Of a DNA stretch of 64,000 nucleotides, positions 35,875-47,397 are shown one piece after another. The stretch is from Oxyruncus cristatus. Taxonomy: Eukaryota > Chordata > Aves > Passeriformes > Cotingidae. How positions within the stretch are numbered: position 1 is the first letter of the stretch; every line of letters starts with the position of its first letter. The notes beneath the pieces are model-generated. The model was not told the origin of the DNA and searched no databases. It was given only the letters and a program-made list of their open reading frames with translations. The stretch is from positions 1,224,061-1,288,060 of the forward strand of contig VXAY01007011.1 of assembly GCA_013399855.1 (NCBI GenBank). Reading direction: 5' to 3'. A program made the position numbers and the translations under genes.

Positions 35875-38800
35875 GTAAGCAAAATGTGTGTTACACTTTG
35901 AAGGAAATTATAGCTATTTTTTTTTATTTTTTTTTATTATTATTTCTGGTTGAAATTTGACAGGGTGGTATGACAGAGGCTTAAGACTAATCCAAATGTG
36001 TTTGGGGTTTATTGGAGTTTTCCTAGTAAATTCAAGCATGTGAGACTGATGGTGTAGAAGTTCTCTGGAAATGGTTCTGGTTTTGGTTTGGCCTATTCAT
36101 TCCCCAGTGCCTCCCAGTTTCCAGGCAGATTCAATAAATGCATGTTAAGAGAGCTAAAAATCATGATAGTTGACTGCTTTTACACAGTACTAAAGTTTGG
36201 CCTGGAAGACTGAGGAAAAGGCAGGGGAGTGGGAGAAGAGCTCAATTGAAGTCTGATGGTTTTTCAGAAGCTGTAAACTGCAGCGGTAGCTGTCATCTCT
36301 AGGAAAACTTCTAATTTTGTTAGACAAAGGGCCAAGTGAGACTTCTCAGAAAAATGCTGAAATGCCCTACAGTAAAATGCTGTAACTTCAGAGTGCAAGG
36401 CATTGCCTTGACTACAGTGTCACAAAAACTTTTCCATTAGTGTTTTCTGAAAGGAATAAATCTGTTGGTATAAACTGATATTTCAGCTATGCTTTATCGT
36501 CTTCTTGGCACCCATCTCTTTCTCTGTATGATGCTTCACGGAAAGTGCAAGTGATGCCCAGTGGCATACCGAGTGTCTGGGGCAAGTGTGAGGGCTTAGT
36601 TTGTTTCTGCTTGTTCATTAAGATGGGTTTGGATGTGCTCTTTGGAAAGAATCTGAATTTGAAAAGCTTTTTTGTTAAAATAGTGGGTAGAATGACATTG
36701 TATGTACAGAAATGAAAATGAAAGATACAGTGTGGGTTTTTTCCTTGTCATTTGTGCTACTTCTTGGGTGACCTCTTTAATATGTTGCCCTTTTGACATA
36801 AGCTGCACCAAAAATTCAGAAGTGGGTGGTTTTGGTTCTTATGTAATATTAATAACAGTCCTCTTTTTAATGAAAAAAGGGAGCAGCGGATAAATACTTA
36901 CTCTGAAATAATTGCTTTGTGTGCATGGAGGTGTGTGGGTATATGGTAAATTATGTAGACTTGTATGTATAGATGAGAGACAGATTCATGTATATATTTG
37001 TATCAGGTTCATTGATAAATTTACAGCCACGTTTTAAGGAAGAATGATGTTTGAATCCAGCATTTTGGTTTGAACCATACCTAGTTGTCAGTATAACTAT
37101 CAGTTACAGATTTCATTTTATTTTTAAAATGTGTGATAGAGCAATCACTTTTTGTTTCTCTGAATTTTGTTCTCTAACTTTTCTGTGAACCTGGGCACTT
37201 ATTTTACTTCTTTTGCATAATACATGTTTTGGAAACAATGAAGGAAGTGCTGTTTATGGAAATGTGAAGTCTTGTTGCAGAATGTGGAAATATGAGACTA
37301 GATTTGAGTGTGTTCCCAGTTAAGTAGGCAGTTAAGTATGTTTTTGCTTCATTTACTCAGTTGGCCATTAGATTCTCTTTCTGGATCACTGCATCATTAC
37401 TGTGCAGATTGAGCTGTGCTGATTGTGGATCCTTTCACCTAATAGTGATTGGCATGAGAGAGACTCTCAAATGAAAGGAAAATGTTCTGTTTGAATCTTT
37501 GTTGTTGTTGTTTGGGTGCTTAAATTATGCTGGGTCAAGCTTGTCATTAACAGAGTTGGGTTTCTGTAAGTAATCTTCCTAATTGCAGAAAATATGTGAA
37601 TGACCAGAGGGGAGACTGCCAATTTATTTCTCTCTATGGCCCTGCTAAACTGATAATGGTGGGATCCTACTGAAGGAAGAGAGAAGTGGCTCTAGTGCAA
37701 CTCGCTTTCCATGATAAGTCTGTGGCTGCTGTCAGATTTTCCTGCTGGCATATTTTTTGAGCATCATTTTAAGTGGAAGTTCATTCTTACAAGATGATAT
37801 GTTATACAACACTCTTCACCAGGCTTACTGAATTTAATCCTTTTATAGGAGAATCTTAACTGACTTGAGTAGGAATGAAACTGTAATACAAAATTTGTTA
37901 CTAGTTAAAGAAATGCAGTTGAATGGACAGCAAGATTATTTTCTTTTGAAAACATCTTTCCTTCTAAATCTGTCTGCTGAAAGATTCTTGGAAGAAAATA
38001 CTGAACAGCAGCATTTGTTGCTCATATTTGTATAAGAAGTAGTAAATGTTTTGTTTTCCCATTCTAATGTTAAAAAGCAAGCCAACCTTGTCTCTTCTGT
38101 GTACCTTACTACATAATGGAAAATGTTAATTTTGAAAGCATAGCCTGGTATATATGTCTCATTAAAGCCATGTGTGTTGTACAGAATGTGCCCAGAGGAA
38201 TGTAATTGACTCAAAACTTTAAGAACCTGTTTGATTCACTGACCAGTTCTAGAAGAATATTGTATTGTGTTGTTACCAGAAGTGGTGATTTTTACCTATA
38301 CATATTTTTCTCTGGGATAAAGCTAGGGTGGCATGTCAAGTTTATTGCTTTTCAGTCATACAATGCTACTTCAGTATCAGTGTGTGTTTGATTATAAAGT
38401 ATAAAATGATGAAATGAACAGAGAGGAAGGGTGAAAATACAGAATCTAAATGCTTTCTATTTGGGGTGTAACTAACAGCAAACTGTGGGCAGAGCTCGTG
38501 TTTCATTTATTGTACATATATTGTATTTCAGTTTTAGGGTGAAAATCTGGAAGAGGTAATGTGACAGCACTCGGCTTCTGGCAAGAACATGAGACTATTT
38601 TTAAGTGGGTCAGGAAGGTGAATGCTAGTGATGTATTTTTGCAATGTTTTTATCGTTGCTGAAGAGATTCACAGAAACCTTCTTTTGGGACACTTTTTTG
38701 ACTGTAATAACATGCCTGTAGCATATCAGAATAAACAAGAATGAAGAATCCCCAGAACTGAATTACTGACATGCATATTATAGTGGTGGATTTGAATGAC

Positions 38801-41800
38801 TCATTATGTTGAACAATAATTGAGAATTAAAAGCGCTGTAGTGTGAGCCACACTTGTGTTTTTACAGTTGCTTCAAGGTTGGTTTTTAGAGTTTGCAACA
38901 ACCTCATTCCTTTTTTTTGTAGTTACTAAGAAGAATTACAGGAGTTAAAATAAGCATATTCCCTTTATTCTGTGGGAAGAGGTGAAAATACTGCACTTTT
39001 TGATAGATCTTTCTTTTAACTTTGGCATTGTGTTTACAGTCTGGATCTCATTTACTTAAGGGCCAGAACTCTGAAAAAATTGAAAACTTAAATGTGCACA
39101 TGTCAAAGGCAGAAGAGACTTTGATGCAGAAGGAAGGGGAGGTGTGTATTATGCAGCAATTGTGCAGCTACTGTGTGTTTCACATGTAGGAGGTGGAATA
39201 CTTTGCATCTCTGACCATGGGATAAGAAGCATCTCTGTGAGGGTAGGTAGTGGATGGAGCAGATGTGAATGACTGCAGAGGCGCATGGTTCAGTCTGGCT
39301 TTGGAGCGTTTCATTTATTCTGGAAGAACAAACTGACAGAAGCTGGCATTTGGTAGGGTTTTGTGTGGCAGAAAGGTTACGTAGCAGGAAGATGTGCCAT
39401 TGTACCACAATGTGTGAATTAGCAGTCAAGGAGCAAAGGTCTGATGATCTAAAATACCTTCCCTTCCCCTGCATGTGTAAATACAGTTCTTTGTCGAAAT
39501 TAAAGAGTGAAATTTTGAAGTCTTTGATTTTGACCTAACTTGACTTTCCTTGGCTGCACTGGGAAACTGTTGAAAAGGAATTGAGCACATTCCTTTTATG
39601 ACTTATTATTTCTGTGATAAAGTAAGTTTTAAATCAAAAATACCTGATCACTTCAGCAGGGCCATTATTCTACCTAGAGTGACTAGTAGTGCCAGGCTGA
39701 ATAATTTTTGTAGTACCACAGAGACACCAGCTTTCAGCATCTGATCCATCTTGAGTTTTCTTGGGAGAGATTTTCAAGGGGATCTGTAAAGGGTAGTTAG
39801 AAAAAAGCCCAAACTTATCTTTATGGGGCTTCAATTACCCTTATAGGGATTTTCCCTTCCAGTGAAATAATTTTTAAAATGTCTGCAAATCAAATTGGTT
39901 GGATGGTGCAGTTGTAGGTACTTTTTAATGGTTTCTGTTGTGTCTAGTGTATTAAGATGATAACAATTTCAATGGCACTTAATGTTTCTTAAATTGTTAG
40001 TGTTTAAAAGATGTTTTGCAGGTATACATTTTCTTTTGACTATGCTAACTGAAAAGACATCTTTGATATATTTGATAAGATTCAGTATGCTAATTGCTGG
40101 ACTGAAGCGTTAAAAAGTATTCCAAGAATATGCAAATTCAGTGAGTTAAGTAACATGCTGAATACATTATTGAGTATATATAACATTTTTTACTGTAAAC
40201 CTAAAGTAAATTGCTCATTTATTTACATTTGTCATTATTTGAGTGTTCCAAGTGCATGTCTACTCCTGCAAAAAAACCACCCTGTTTCATTTAGCACAGG
40301 ATTTAGAAGTAGATAGGGATGTAAACGTATCTCAGCTGGACTGTCAAATGAATTGGTTACACCTTTTCAGAAGAATGCTGTCCTTTCAAAATATTCAATA
40401 CATGTTGCTTTTCATACTGTATTAGTTATGGAAGTCTGCACAGTTCTTGGTTTGGTTTGGTTTTAGGGTGGAAGGAGCTTACAAATTGTTTTTCCTGTTT
40501 TAAAAAGAAAGCTTTTCTTTATTCTTTTCCATCTCTTTGAGCTTTTATGTATCTGGCAGAGCAGATTCTTTCCAGAAGTCTATTGCTTGTGTGGGAAATA
40601 AATTTTAAAAAAACCAAACAAAAAAATAACCTTTTCAATAGTGTTTCTTGCTTTGTACATCACTAATAGTAATACAGAAAAATAATACAGGAAAACTTTG
40701 TTTGTTTGTTTGACTTAAATGTGATTCTTATTATGATTCCTGGACAGAAACATCAAGTCAGCAAATGAGTTTTGATAGCATGGGTCTATTATGTCAACTG
40801 TTGCCTTCAGACTCACCTGTAACACTTGTTACTGATGAACAGTGTAAGTATCTACTTGAGGTAGAGTGATGCCACGATGATGCCTTCTGGCTGTAGAAGC
40901 CTCAGTGGTACAAGAGATACGCTGATGTAGAACTGCGGTGGTGCTGCAGATCCTCCTTTCTGTTTTCCTGTCACTGCACACAGAAGACAGGACGTTTGTT
41001 GGCAGAAATACAATCTCTCTGTTAAAGCGAGCTAGTGTAATTGGAAACGACAGGCAAGCTTTTGGGCATACACGGTTCTGAAGAAGGACTTGTCTTTCTG
41101 AAAGCTTCCCTAGTTTTTACAACCCTCCTATCGGATACAATGCTGAATCTGTCTACAAACCATGCCCTTCCTCTGTCCTTAAACTATTATGGCAACAGAA
41201 AAATAGTACTGTAGAGAGAAGCAAAATTAGTAGAAGTGACTTGTAGGACAATAGGTCCTGTGCTTAACTGTGCTGGCTCTGTTCAATTTGTATTGTGACT
41301 AGTATTGTGAGACTTTTCTGACTATGTATTTTCAGAAAGGACAAACACACTGGGATTTTATACAGGTTCCTTATTATACCTTCTTGAACTGTCTGCTCTG
41401 CAGTTGGTTTTGGGTGCTTGAGTGCTTCAATTTCTTAAAGGAAATATTAAAAAAGCCAAAATGCATTTTAAACCTTGTTGTTAGTCTTTTACCAATCTTT
41501 TCAACTTCTGATGAAGCTTACATGTGTTCTGTGGTATGCAAAAGTGCCTTTTATAGCCTTCTCTTAAGAGAATTACCAAAGAAAATAAATGAAGCAGTAA
41601 GCTGGAAAGGATCGATCTTCTTCCGTTAAATGACAAATAGCAGACCTGCTGCTTCCCATTTCCAAGCCCTGTATCAGTATGCAAATGTCAAGGTATGGCC
41701 TAAACTGTTCCAGTACACCTTCTGCATAGTTTGTTCACTCTAAGAACTGTGACCAATTTCTATGTATCTTATTTCTTTGTGATACTACTTTTTTCCAGCC

Positions 41801-43278
41801 ACACTCGGCTTCTACTTTCGCAAATATTTGGCCCCTTCTGTCTGACTGTCCACCTTTCTCAATGTCCTCACAGTCTGAGCCTCTATATGAGCTCTCAAAT
41901 TCCAGGGGCATTGACTGCTCAATGCAGTCTTTGCTTAATTAGGTACAGGATTATATTTGTTCTTATGCAGTCATGTGGCTTGGAAGCAAACCATCCAATA
42001 CTGCTACAATTGTTGAGTAATGAGAGTGCTTCTTGAAAGTTGTTTTTGTAGGTCTTGCAACACAGTTTGTTTCCTGCAGCTTGGAAAATTTCAAATCTCA
42101 GTTTTTCTGGTTTGTGCTAATAAGCATCTAGAAAATCACCCTCAAACTTGGGCAAAAAAGGAATATATGACATGAAACTAGTATTGTCAGCTTTTAAACA
42201 AAATCAATTTTATTTGTAAGTGGCTCATTCAAGGCAGTTTTAAAGTTTACCATGCCATAACAAGATCCTCCAATTTTGTTGTTCTGTAATTCTACTCAAA
42301 AAACGTTTGAAGTGGAATCAAGCGCACCTTTATCAGAAATTAGCCCTAAGATTTTATTCATGTTAAATTGCTGAAAGATACCAACATGCATATTTTAAGA
42401 TAAGGGGGCATTTCTTGTTTTTGAATTAGGGTGAAGATACTCTATTACTCTGGGTAGAAGCAATTGTTCAGCATGATAATTTCTGTGTTCAAGGAAAATA
42501 AATGCATTTTCTTTAAGAAAAGTGTAATGATGTGGACCTATTCATGCACTGAGTAGGTGAGATTACTCACCAATTAGACGGTTGATACCTAAGCTTGGAA
42601 TATGAGCACTTTGACAGTAAGGCGCTGAATCAGGAACTCAATATGTAATTCTGAAGGCTTTGTATAGGAATGCATACATATTGAGCATCTGAATAGTGGA
42701 GAAATTGGGTTTTATGATGGCATTTCTGAGCCATAATAATCATTATGGACACTGCTTTGCTTTGAACAGTTCCCAAAGGAATTCATTGAATTACAGATAG
42801 TCTGAACAGATAAGATACCCATTACAAACCATAAACATTTCACAATATAATGGAACGTTGAGTACCAAGTAATTGCTTGTCAAGTATAGCTAGAATGCAG
42901 TAGGACAGACAAAAGAAATTTTATAGGCACTTATCCTTGGGCAACCACCATCTCTGCTCTGACAGCAATCTTTTATGGACCTGTGTGAACTTCTGAGGGA
43001 GTTCTCAGTATTGTCTTTGCATCGGGAACTTCTTTAAAGGGAAGTTATCCACTCATGTAATAAAAATGTTATGGGAAGTAATGAAAATAAAGTTAAATTG
43101 GGAAAAGTTTTGTGAATTTTCAGAAAGAAGTGCTGGTTTATTGCGATGTTTCAGTTCTGGAAATATTTGACAAACTAGTATACTGGAAAATAGTATCCTT
43201 ATTTGCATTTTAAGGAAATGAAATACATAGATGACTTTAGTAATGAAGAAAATACAGTTTTGTTTACCCTGATCAGAA
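35875..43278 (+). other. TULP4: TULP4 intron after the first coding exon, first part
   Basis: Starts with the donor GTAAGC. About 7.4 kb of AT-rich DNA with T-rich patches (35919-35943) and a GTT run near 37498-37512. I see no second TULP4 coding exon, other gene or recognisable repeat copy. Confidence 0.7.
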
Positions 43279-43885
43279 TCTTGAACATGAGCAAGCAATG
43301 TAACCCTTACAGCAAAGAAGGCAAATGGTGTCCTTGGTGACATTAGGAGAAGTATTGTCAGCAGGTTGAGGGAGGTGATGCTTCCCCTCTGCACAGCACT
43401 GGTGAGGCCCCACCTGGAGGACCATGTCTGGTTCTTGGAGAGGTGTGTGTGGGGTTCCCTGTATGAGAGAGATCAATGAAGGGCCACAAAAATGATTAAA
43501 GGACTCAAGCACCTCACTAGTGGGGAAAGGCTGAGAGAGCTGGGACTGTTCAGCCTAAAGAGAAGGCTCAGTAGGATCTTATTAATGTATATAAATACCC
43601 AAAGAAAGGGTGCAAAAAGATGGAGCCAGGCTCTTCTTAGCAGTTCTTGGTGACAGAGGAAAAGGGCACAAACTAAATCGTGAGGTTCCCTTTGAACACC
43701 AGGAAATGTTTTTTCCTTGGGAGGGCAGCTGACTCAGGTAGCCTAGAGAGGTTGTGTAGTCTCCATCCTTGGAATTATTCAGAAGCCACGTGAACATAGT
43801 CCTGGGCAAGCATTTCTGTGTCCTGTCTGGAGCAGGGAGCTTTGACCTTCCAGAGGTTCAACCCCAACCACTCTGTGATTCTGTG
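43279..43885 (+). mobile_element. CR1 LINE 3' fragment
   Basis: 5'-truncated CR1 in + orientation. It begins in the ORF2 region equivalent to NMSQQ (AACATGAGCAAGCAATG). It continues through GGTGAGGCCCCACCTGGAGG, GAGAGCTGGGACTGTTCAGC and CCCTTTGAACACCAGGAAAT, and ends in CAACCACTCTGTGATTCTGTG. Frameshifted and dead. It covers a different part of CR1 from the copy at 9190, overlapping only around the NMSQQ region. Confidence 0.93.
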
Positions 43886-43989
43886 GAATCTATCTGTAAA
43901 TCTAAGTGAAATTCTTTGCACCTAGATTGGTGAAGCAATATCAAAAAAAGCCAGCTCTTGAAGGCAGGCAGGAGGTGCTTAATATACAA

Positions 43990-45110
43990 AAGTGTGGAGA
44001 GAAGCCACTCAAGTTTGGCTAAAATGAGAGAACAAACTGATGTGCTAGAGGAAGGAGAAAGCTTCTTTTCTGAGGAGAAATCCAGATGATTTTCCAAGTA
44101 GTCAAGCAGTTGGAGAGCATGCTCAAAATCCTCTTGAAGTAAGAAGGCAGAGGTAATTAAAATGCAGAAGAAAGTCGAAGCTGTTGCATGTGAGGGTAAC
44201 TTCAAAAGAGAAAAAGAATTTGGGAAGGAAAATAGTCATTGATCTGAAGAAGAGAAGGAACTGTTTAGATGGCATAAACCATGTGGCTTGAAAAGTTTTA
44301 GAAGCAGCTGCAGAGCATGAGTCTGTTGTAAACTATAGAAATCTACAGCCCTGCTTAAAACAAAGTGATAAAAAATGCTAAATGCAGACAGTGAAAAATC
44401 AGACTTCTGGAGGAAATTGAATCACAGGGTAGCAGCGCCCTAATTACTGAGTTGGCTCATCTGCTTATAAAATGAGAGAATGGCAAGTAACTGTTTCATC
44501 AAGGAAAGACAAGGCAAAACTATGAAGAAACCTGCAGCAGCAGATGCACAGTAGGATAGGTATGTACCTGCATATGTGCAGGAGGAACAGATGTAGCTGG
44601 AGTGCAGCCAGACTCAGAAATGTTGTCCAAGCAGAGAATGACACTGGCTTTTGTGAAGCTGAGCAAATGTGTGAGGGATCTGGCTTTCACTGACAGTCAG
44701 CAGAAGGCAGCAATCAGTTCCACAGATGTAGTTTCCAGGGAGGATAATGGCCAGCAGCAGAAAGCTGATTATCAGCAGTGTGGTGATGTCCTGAAGTTAA
44801 TGTCTGGAGTGGTGTCCTGAAGAGTGGTCCAATCATAAGGACCTGCAAGAGGTGCTGGAGAACTTGAGAAAGAGGGAGTATTTCAGTCTGTTGAAGAAGA
44901 AAACCGTCTTCTGAGTAAACTAAAAAAAAAGAATGGTAGAAGGTTCTCCCACCCAGGGAAGAGACAGCTCTCAAGCCTTGAACCTGAAAGAATTAGAGGA
45001 GATTGAGTTTCACAGAAAAAAGGATTTCACCAAAAGGAATGTCACGGTCATTCTTCAGTTAGAGACACAACAGAAAATTATGCCAGTGGAAAAAAAAGAG
45101 GTATGAAGGA
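43990..45110 (+). pseudogene. Possible decayed coding sequence, unidentified
   Basis: A purine-rich block directly after a CR1 3' end. It has successive open blocks in shifting + frames: 44560-44817 (86 codons, including QQKAAISSTDVVSREDNGQQ), 44840 onward (DLQEVLENLRKREYFSLL), 44890-44922 (VEEENRLLSKL) and 44924-45103 (60 codons, including LNLKELEEIEFHRKKDF). These are charged, heptad-like Glu/Lys/Leu sequences such as coiled-coil proteins have, separated by single-base shifts and stops. I do not recognise a parent gene, and there is no clear poly(A) tail. It could be an old retrocopy, an unknown repeat, or simply purine-rich DNA that favours such residues. Confidence 0.3.
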
Positions 45111-46984
45111 GAATCAAATAGTCTTGATTATTTGATTACAAAATACTAAAAATAGAGGTATTCGTAATTTCTAGCTACCCTAATGAGGATCTTCCTTGAG
45201 GAATGACCTTATCTCTACAGTATGCACATGTGAAGATATCCCAGAAGGCTGTTTCAAGGATACAAAGAAACTGTTTTCTGATTCTCTGCTTTTGGTAAAA
45301 GGAGTGTTGATTGCATACTAAAGAGCTTAGTTTATAAGGGATACCACAAGGCAGTTTTATTAGAATTATCATAAGGAAAAGGGATTCTGTTTCTTCTTTC
45401 CCTTCCCCTAATTTTAATTTGGTCCTGTGCAGTGCTTTTTGAGCCTGATAATAGACTAGTATCTTGCTGCTCAGTTGAGCAGTATTCTGGGAGCATACAA
45501 TGCTGCACAGAAGTGGGAATGTTAAATGCCTGTTGAATTAATAAAGAGTGTTGTAAGGAATGGGTGATCAAAATGTTTAGTTCCTTGAAATAAGGTGTCT
45601 TAAAAGTATACAGAGGACTAAGTGGCTAAGAAAGGCTGCAGTTTGAGGGTAGATGTCACTTCTTGTTCTGGTAACATGTTAGGCATATACTTCATGACCT
45701 AAATGGGACCAATACTGAATAAAGTGTATGAAATGGAAGAACCTTTGATGTTACAGTTACAGGCTCAGATTGCTTTACTGTACAAAGTGAGTCATTAGCA
45801 TAAGTTATGTTTATTGGTGCATAAAATAAATGCTTTTTTTACCTGCCATCTTAGCAATGCAACTTTTGCCCACGAGAGACCCTACTGATCATAGATGTTA
45901 GGGTAGAAATTGCTGTTTTCCTATGAAAAATCATCATTATCTATATGTTTCATTTAAACTTCGTTGCATTTCCAGCATTCTTACTGTTTCTAGAATAATA
46001 CCCCCAATACTTTCTTCAGATTTAGTACTCCTTTTACTTTAGAGATTCCAAACTCCACCCTCCACCTGGGAGAGAAGCCTGCATTTCATAAGCTTTCTTG
46101 AACATAACCAATATTTATGCAAGTTATAAAAATGTAAACTTGTTTATTGAGAAATATGTATTGGCATATACACAGATGTTGTTCTTGTTTGAGGGAAATC
46201 AGAAGTCTTTTGAAGCAGTACTCAAATAGAGAGTTGTTCATAATGACAAAATTTGTCCTGCTCCAAGTTCTTTCTCCAGAAGAAGCAAATCCAGCAGGGA
46301 GGTTAACAAATTAGATTAGAATATTGTCATTTTAATACGGACTACTTATACAACCAGTTATACCTTGTTATTATGTCTTATGGCTGCCATAAAGTCATTC
46401 TGTTGAATAAACAAATTCAAATTAGGTTCTGACACAATGTTATTATGTATTATTTAAAGCCCTGCCTGAGGCTGGAGTTTCATTGGGTTAATTTTGGTAA
46501 CAGTTCTAGTCTCTGTGGTCACTGAGTATGTGTTATAATTGTCTCCCTCAGCCAGCTTCCCCTGTTTGCCTCCCAGTAAAGAAGTGATACGTAGTTGTGA
46601 TTACACTGGCCCGGGAGATGACTATGTTTAATGCAGGCAGCAGGTGTCAGTAATTACAGGTGTGGGTCACTTTTCCATTCTGAAGTTCTTGAGTTGCTGC
46701 TAAAAACTAAAAAGAGCTGTTTAAACCCTGAAATGGGAGAGGGAGATGCATTCTCTAAAAACAGATGATCCTAAACTACCATTTGAGACAAATACAAGAA
46801 ATTTTGTTTCTGTACATACAGAATAGTTTCATAATGTCTCATTCTTATTTTAATTACACTTTCTGCAGCTTTGCATAATTGTAACAATAACCAGAACATG
46901 TTTGTCAGATTTGAGGAACTTCGTAAGACTAGAGAACATAATACAAAGAAGTTGAATTTTACATCCGTACTTGTTTTAGGAATG
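45111..46984 (+). other. TULP4: TULP4 intron, no gene seen
   Basis: AT-rich intronic DNA. The stretch about 46450-46740 is more balanced in composition, with several TAATTA/ATTAC cores, E-box-like CAGGTG and a GGCCCGGGAGA patch. It is a weak candidate for a conserved non-coding element. Confidence 0.4.
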
Positions 46985-47397
46985 ACATGGACCTGTTGAA
47001 GCAGATCCAGAGGAGGGCCACAAAAATGGTCAGAGGGCTGTTGAGCCTGAAGAAGAGAAGTCTCTGGGGAGACCTTATAACAGCCTTCCAATACCTAAAG
47101 AGGGAAGAGGGAAAACTGGAGAGGGACTTTTTATGAGGGCGTATAGCGATAGGACAAGGGGTTTAAGCTGAAAGAGGGCAGGTTTAGATTAGAAGAAATT
47201 CCTTTGTGAGGGTGGTGAGGCTGTGGAACAGGTTGCCCAGAGAAGTTAGAGATGCTACAGCCCTGGAAGTGTTCAAGGCCGGGTGGGATGAGGCTTTGAT
47301 GAGCCTGGTCTTAATGGAAGGTGCCCATGCCCATGGCAGGCAGGTGTACTAGAACACCTTTAAAGGTCTCTTCCAACTCAAACCATCTAGAATTCTA
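46985..47397 (+). mobile_element. CR1 LINE 3' fragment
   Basis: 5'-truncated CR1 of a different subfamily from its neighbours. Characteristic segments are AGATCCAGAGGAGGGCCACA, TAGCGATAGGACAAGGGGTT, GTGGAACAGGTTGCCCAGAG, CCCTGGAAGTGTTCAAGGCC and AGGTCTCTTCCAACTCAAAC, ending with TCTAGAATTCT. It is in the + orientation. Confidence 0.93.

Noticed and set aside
40860..40990. Box C/D snoRNA-like GATGATG and CTGATG motifs
   Set aside because: No matching terminal stem or properly placed D box could be made out.
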